A stretch of DNA of 8,826 nt, taken from NCBI GenBank assembly GCA_012515925.1, contig JAAYXM010000032.1, positions 1 to 8,826 of the forward strand. The letters run 5' to 3'. The notes beneath the pieces were generated by a model, which was not told the DNA's origin, made no database searches, and saw only the letters and a list, made by a program, of their open reading frames with translations. The stretch comes from Clostridiales bacterium. Lineage in GTDB: Bacteria; Bacillota; Clostridia; Oscillospirales; JAAYXM01. Below are positions 6,761-8,826 of the stretch, one piece after another. Position numbers and translations under genes: made by a program. Numbering within the stretch: the stretch's first letter is position 1; the number at the start of each line of letters is the position of its first letter.

Positions 6761-6789
6761 TTCCAATCATTCGGTATTTTCATTATAAA
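6761..6789 (+). promoter_or_regulatory. Candidate promoter of the 64-residue protein gene
   Basis: TTCCAA (6761-6766), a 17-base spacer and TATAAA (6784-6789). The -35 match is weak (3/6) and the -10 match is 5/6. The predicted start near 6796 gives a leader of about 49 bases before the ATG at 6845. Confidence 0.3.
6782..6787 (-). promoter_or_regulatory. Candidate -10 box of rluB
   Basis: TATAAT on the - strand, about 32 bases before the rluB start. No good -35 stands at 17 bases; TTGTTC (6809-6814, - strand) is 21 bases away, which is too long. It overlaps the candidate + strand -10 box of the divergent small gene. Confidence 0.4.
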
Positions 6790-6844
6790 AGGCAAAATTA
6801 TTACGGGCGAACAAGGCAAGACTAATTTACGGAGGTGACTTAAT

Positions 6845-7039
6845 ATGAATGATAACGAATATCCGCAAATCCCGCTGGGGCTTGGCATGGCGTTATCCCA
6901 ACACAGCGGCGCGTTAAACAGATATGCCGCGCTGGGGGCTGAAAAGCAGCGTGAAATTATTTCCTTTATCCGGTCATCGCAGAGCGGGGAACAGGCTAAG
7001 GAACGCATTAATCAAACTGTTGACAGCTTAAAAGCTTAA
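6845..7039 (+). CDS. Small conserved-looking protein of unknown function (64 aa)
   Basis: A 64-residue soluble protein with no signal peptide, membrane segment or cysteines. The start is well supported: GGAGGTG at 6831-6837 is a near-perfect ribosome site 7 bases before the ATG. The sequence has a short N-terminal part with PLGLGMALSQHSGAL (10-24), then what looks like an amphipathic helical region with AALGAEKQREIISFIRSS (28-45) and a charged helical C-terminus. From memory the pattern PLGLGMALAQN followed by a helical region recurs in small hypothetical proteins of Clostridia, but I cannot name a function. It is divergent from rluB and convergent with uvrA; its stop codon overlaps the uvrA stop. 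Alternative: a noncoding leader with a chance reading frame, unlikely given the ribosome site. Confidence 0.75.
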   Translation: MNDNEYPQIPLGLGMALSQHSGALNRYAALGAEKQREIISFIRSSQSGEQAKERINQTVDSLKA

Positions 7040-8826
7040 AGAACTTTTTTTAAAAACTGACCGGTGTATGAATCCGGGTTTGCCGCGATCTCTTCCGGAG
7101 TGCCCGTGCAAACCACGTACCCGCCGCGGTCCCCGCCCTCGGGGCCTAAATCTATAATATTATCCGCGGTTTTGATAACCTCTAAATTATGCTCGATAAC
7201 AACTACGGTGTTGCCCGACTCAACCAAAAGCATAAGCATGTCTATAAGGCGGTGCACGTCCGCGATATGAAGCCCGGTCGTGGGCTCGTCGAGGATATAA
7301 ATCGTCTTGCCCGTGCTTTGCCTTGAAAGCTCGGTCGCGAGCTTGACGCGCTGCGCCTCGCCGCCGGACAGCGTTACGGAGGACTGGCCGAGCTTGATAT
7401 ACCCGAGCCCGACGTCGTTTAGAGTCTTAAGCTTACGGGCGATTTTCGGGATGTTCTCAAAAAACTCCAGAGCCTCCTCGCAGGTCATTTCCAGAACCTC
7501 ATGGATATTTTTGCCCTTGTATCTGACGTCCAGTGTTTCGCGGTTATACCGCCTGCCGCCGCATACGTCGCAGGTGACATATAAATCCGGCAGAAAATGC
7601 ATCTCGATTTTGTTCACACCGTCACCCGCGCACGCCTCGCACCGACCGCCGCGTACGTTGAACGAAAACCGGCTCGCGGTATAGCCTCTCATGCGCGCGT
7701 CCGGGCTCCGGGCGAACAGGCTCCTGATTTCCGTGAAAACGCCCGTGTAGGTGGCCGGGTTCGAGCGCGGGGTCCTGCCTATCGGGGACTGGTTGATGTC
7801 TATTACTTTGTCAAGATGTTCAATTCCCGTCATGTTTTTAAACGCGCCGGGCTTTTCCCGCGCGCCGTTGAGCTCCCGGGCAAGATGCTTGTATATAATC
7901 TCGTTTACGAGCGAGGATTTGCCCGAGCCCGATACGCCCGTGATACACGTAAAAACCCCGAGCGGGATTTTTATGTCTATGTGCTTCAGATTATTTTCCG
8001 CCGCGCCGTAAATGTTAAGCGCTTTTCCGTTTCCCGTCCTGCGCTTTTCCGGGACGGGGATTTGCTTTTTGCCGCTTAAATATAAGCCCGTAACCGAGTT
8101 TTCGCATGCCTTGATATCGTCAATCGTGCCCGCGCATATGATTTTCCCGCCGTGCATACCCGCGCCGGGGCCGATGTCGATGATATGGTCCGCGGCGTAA
8201 AGCGTCTCCTCGTCGTGCTCGACGACAAGCAGCGTGTTTCCAAGGTCCCGCAGGTGCCTGAGCGTGCCAAGCAGCTTTTCGTTATCGCGCTGGTGCAAGC
8301 CTATCGACGGCTCGTCAAGGATATACAGCACGCCCATAAGCGACGAGCCTATCTGGGTCGCGAGCCTGATTCTCTGACTTTCGCCGCCCGAAAGAGACCC
8401 GGCGCTGCGTGAGAGCGTAAGGTATTCGAGGCCGACGTTTTTAAGAAACCCGAGCCGTTCGCGGATTTCCTTGAGTATTCTCCGGGCTATGCTGAGTTCG
8501 CGTTTAGTAAGCTTTTTCTCGATGCCGGACAGAAAATCCAGCGCGTCGGTTATGGATTTATCCGTAAACTCGTTTATGTTTATGCCCCCGATTTTTACCG
8601 AAAGCGCTTCTTTTTTAAGACGTCTGCCGCCGCAGGACGGGCAGAGGGCGTTTGTCATGGACTCCTCGATTTCCGAGCGCATGAACTCGCTCGTTGTCTC
8701 GCGGTACCTGCGCTCGAGGTTCGGGATAAGGCCCTCAAACGCCTGGTGAAACTTACCTTTGCCGTATTCCTTCTCATAGCTCAATTCCAATTTTTCGCCC
8801 TTCGTGCCGTAAAGTATTGTGTCGAC
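7036..8826 (-). CDS. uvrA: UvrA, excinuclease ABC subunit A (N-terminal part outside the window)
   Basis: The damage-sensing ATPase of nucleotide excision repair, which loads UvrB at lesions. The visible part is 596 residues, the C-terminal part of a protein normally about 940 long. The frame is open to the right edge and begins VDTILYGTKGEK, matching the internal ILYG segment of UvrA, so no start is in view. Numbered from the right edge: CPSC (62-65), the ABC signature LSGGESQR (145-152), Walker B LYILDEPSIGLH (167-178), the second Walker A GVSGSGKSS (297-305), a zinc module with C396, C399, C419 and C422, the second signature LSGGEAQR (486-493), and the second Walker B IYILDEPTTGLH (509-520). 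All key residues are intact. The first Walker A lies beyond the window. The promoter is not visible, so SOS control cannot be judged. Its stop overlaps the stop of the convergent 64-residue gene. Confidence 0.97.
   Translation of the reverse strand, partial: VDTILYGTKGEKLELSYEKEYGKGKFHQAFEGLIPNLERRYRETTSEFMRSEIEESMTNALCPSCGGRRLKKEALSVKIGGININEFTDKSITDALDFLSGIEKKLTKRELSIARRILKEIRERLGFLKNVGLEYLTLSRSAGSLSGGESQRIRLATQIGSSLMGVLYILDEPSIGLHQRDNEKLLGTLRHLRDLGNTLLVVEHDEETLYAADHIIDIGPGAGMHGGKIICAGTIDDIKACENSVTGLYLSGKKQIPVPEKRRTGNGKALNIYGAAENNLKHIDIKIPLGVFTCITGVSGSGKSSLVNEIIYKHLARELNGAREKPGAFKNMTGIEHLDKVIDINQSPIGRTPRSNPATYTGVFTEIRSLFARSPDARMRGYTASRFSFNVRGGRCEACAGDGVNKIEMHFLPDLYVTCDVCGGRRYNRETLDVRYKGKNIHEVLEMTCEEALEFFENIPKIARKLKTLNDVGLGYIKLGQSSVTLSGGEAQRVKLATELSRQSTGKTIYILDEPTTGLHIADVHRLIDMLMLLVESGNTVVVIEHNLEVIKTADNIIDLGPEGGDRGGYVVCTGTPEEIAANPDSYTGQFLKKVL

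Noticed and set aside
6751..7008. 86-residue N-terminal extension of the rluB frame
   Set aside because: The extra residues lie opposite the small + strand gene, resemble nothing in the family, and the S4 domain starts exactly at the ATG at 6750.
7021..7060. Terminator at the end of the 64-residue gene
   Set aside because: There is a run of seven T near 7045, but no hairpin of useful strength precedes it; only tiny AGCTT-type palindromes are present.
7597..8079. 160-residue + strand frame opposite uvrA
   Set aside because: It is Arg/Ala-rich translation of the complement of a strongly conserved gene, with no ribosome site.

Overview
The window looks like an ordinary chromosomal segment of a low- to mid-GC Firmicute, most likely of class Clostridia. 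The clues are a clostridial-type, cysteine-rich FeoB, an atypical 395-residue PRPP-synthetase homologue, strong Shine-Dalgarno sites, and rho-independent hairpins at several gene ends. I see no tRNA, rRNA, CRISPR array, prophage or complete insertion sequence. No gap between genes reaches 300 bases.

Layout, left to right. (1) A GcnA-like family GH20 beta-N-acetylhexosaminidase on the + strand, open at the left edge, ends in a perfect 13-bp terminator hairpin. (2) A 274-base leader follows, with two candidate promoters, three GAACAT-type half-sites and a GC-rich hairpin. It leads into a feoA-feoB operon for ferrous-iron uptake, which ends in its own terminator. (3) A separately promoted, divergent-sequence ribose-phosphate pyrophosphokinase homologue is followed by a 133-base non-coding segment. 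That segment has 15-bp perfect terminal inverted repeats and three hairpins, and looks like a MITE-like element or a composite terminator. (4) On the - strand is an RsuA/RluB-family 23S/16S pseudouridine synthase. It is divergent from a 64-residue + strand protein of unknown function, and the two seem to use overlapping, oppositely oriented -10 boxes. (5) The C-terminal two thirds of UvrA (- strand) runs off the right edge. Its stop codon overlaps that of the small protein.

The genes are mostly independent transcription units: amino-sugar salvage, iron import, nucleotide precursor supply, rRNA modification and DNA repair. Only feoA and feoB clearly work together. I do not see a clear new multi-gene system. 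The features most worth a second look are the feo leader (operator or RNA switch), the inverted-repeat element after the prs-like gene, the unusual PRPP-synthetase homologue, and the small uncharacterised protein wedged between rluB and uvrA.
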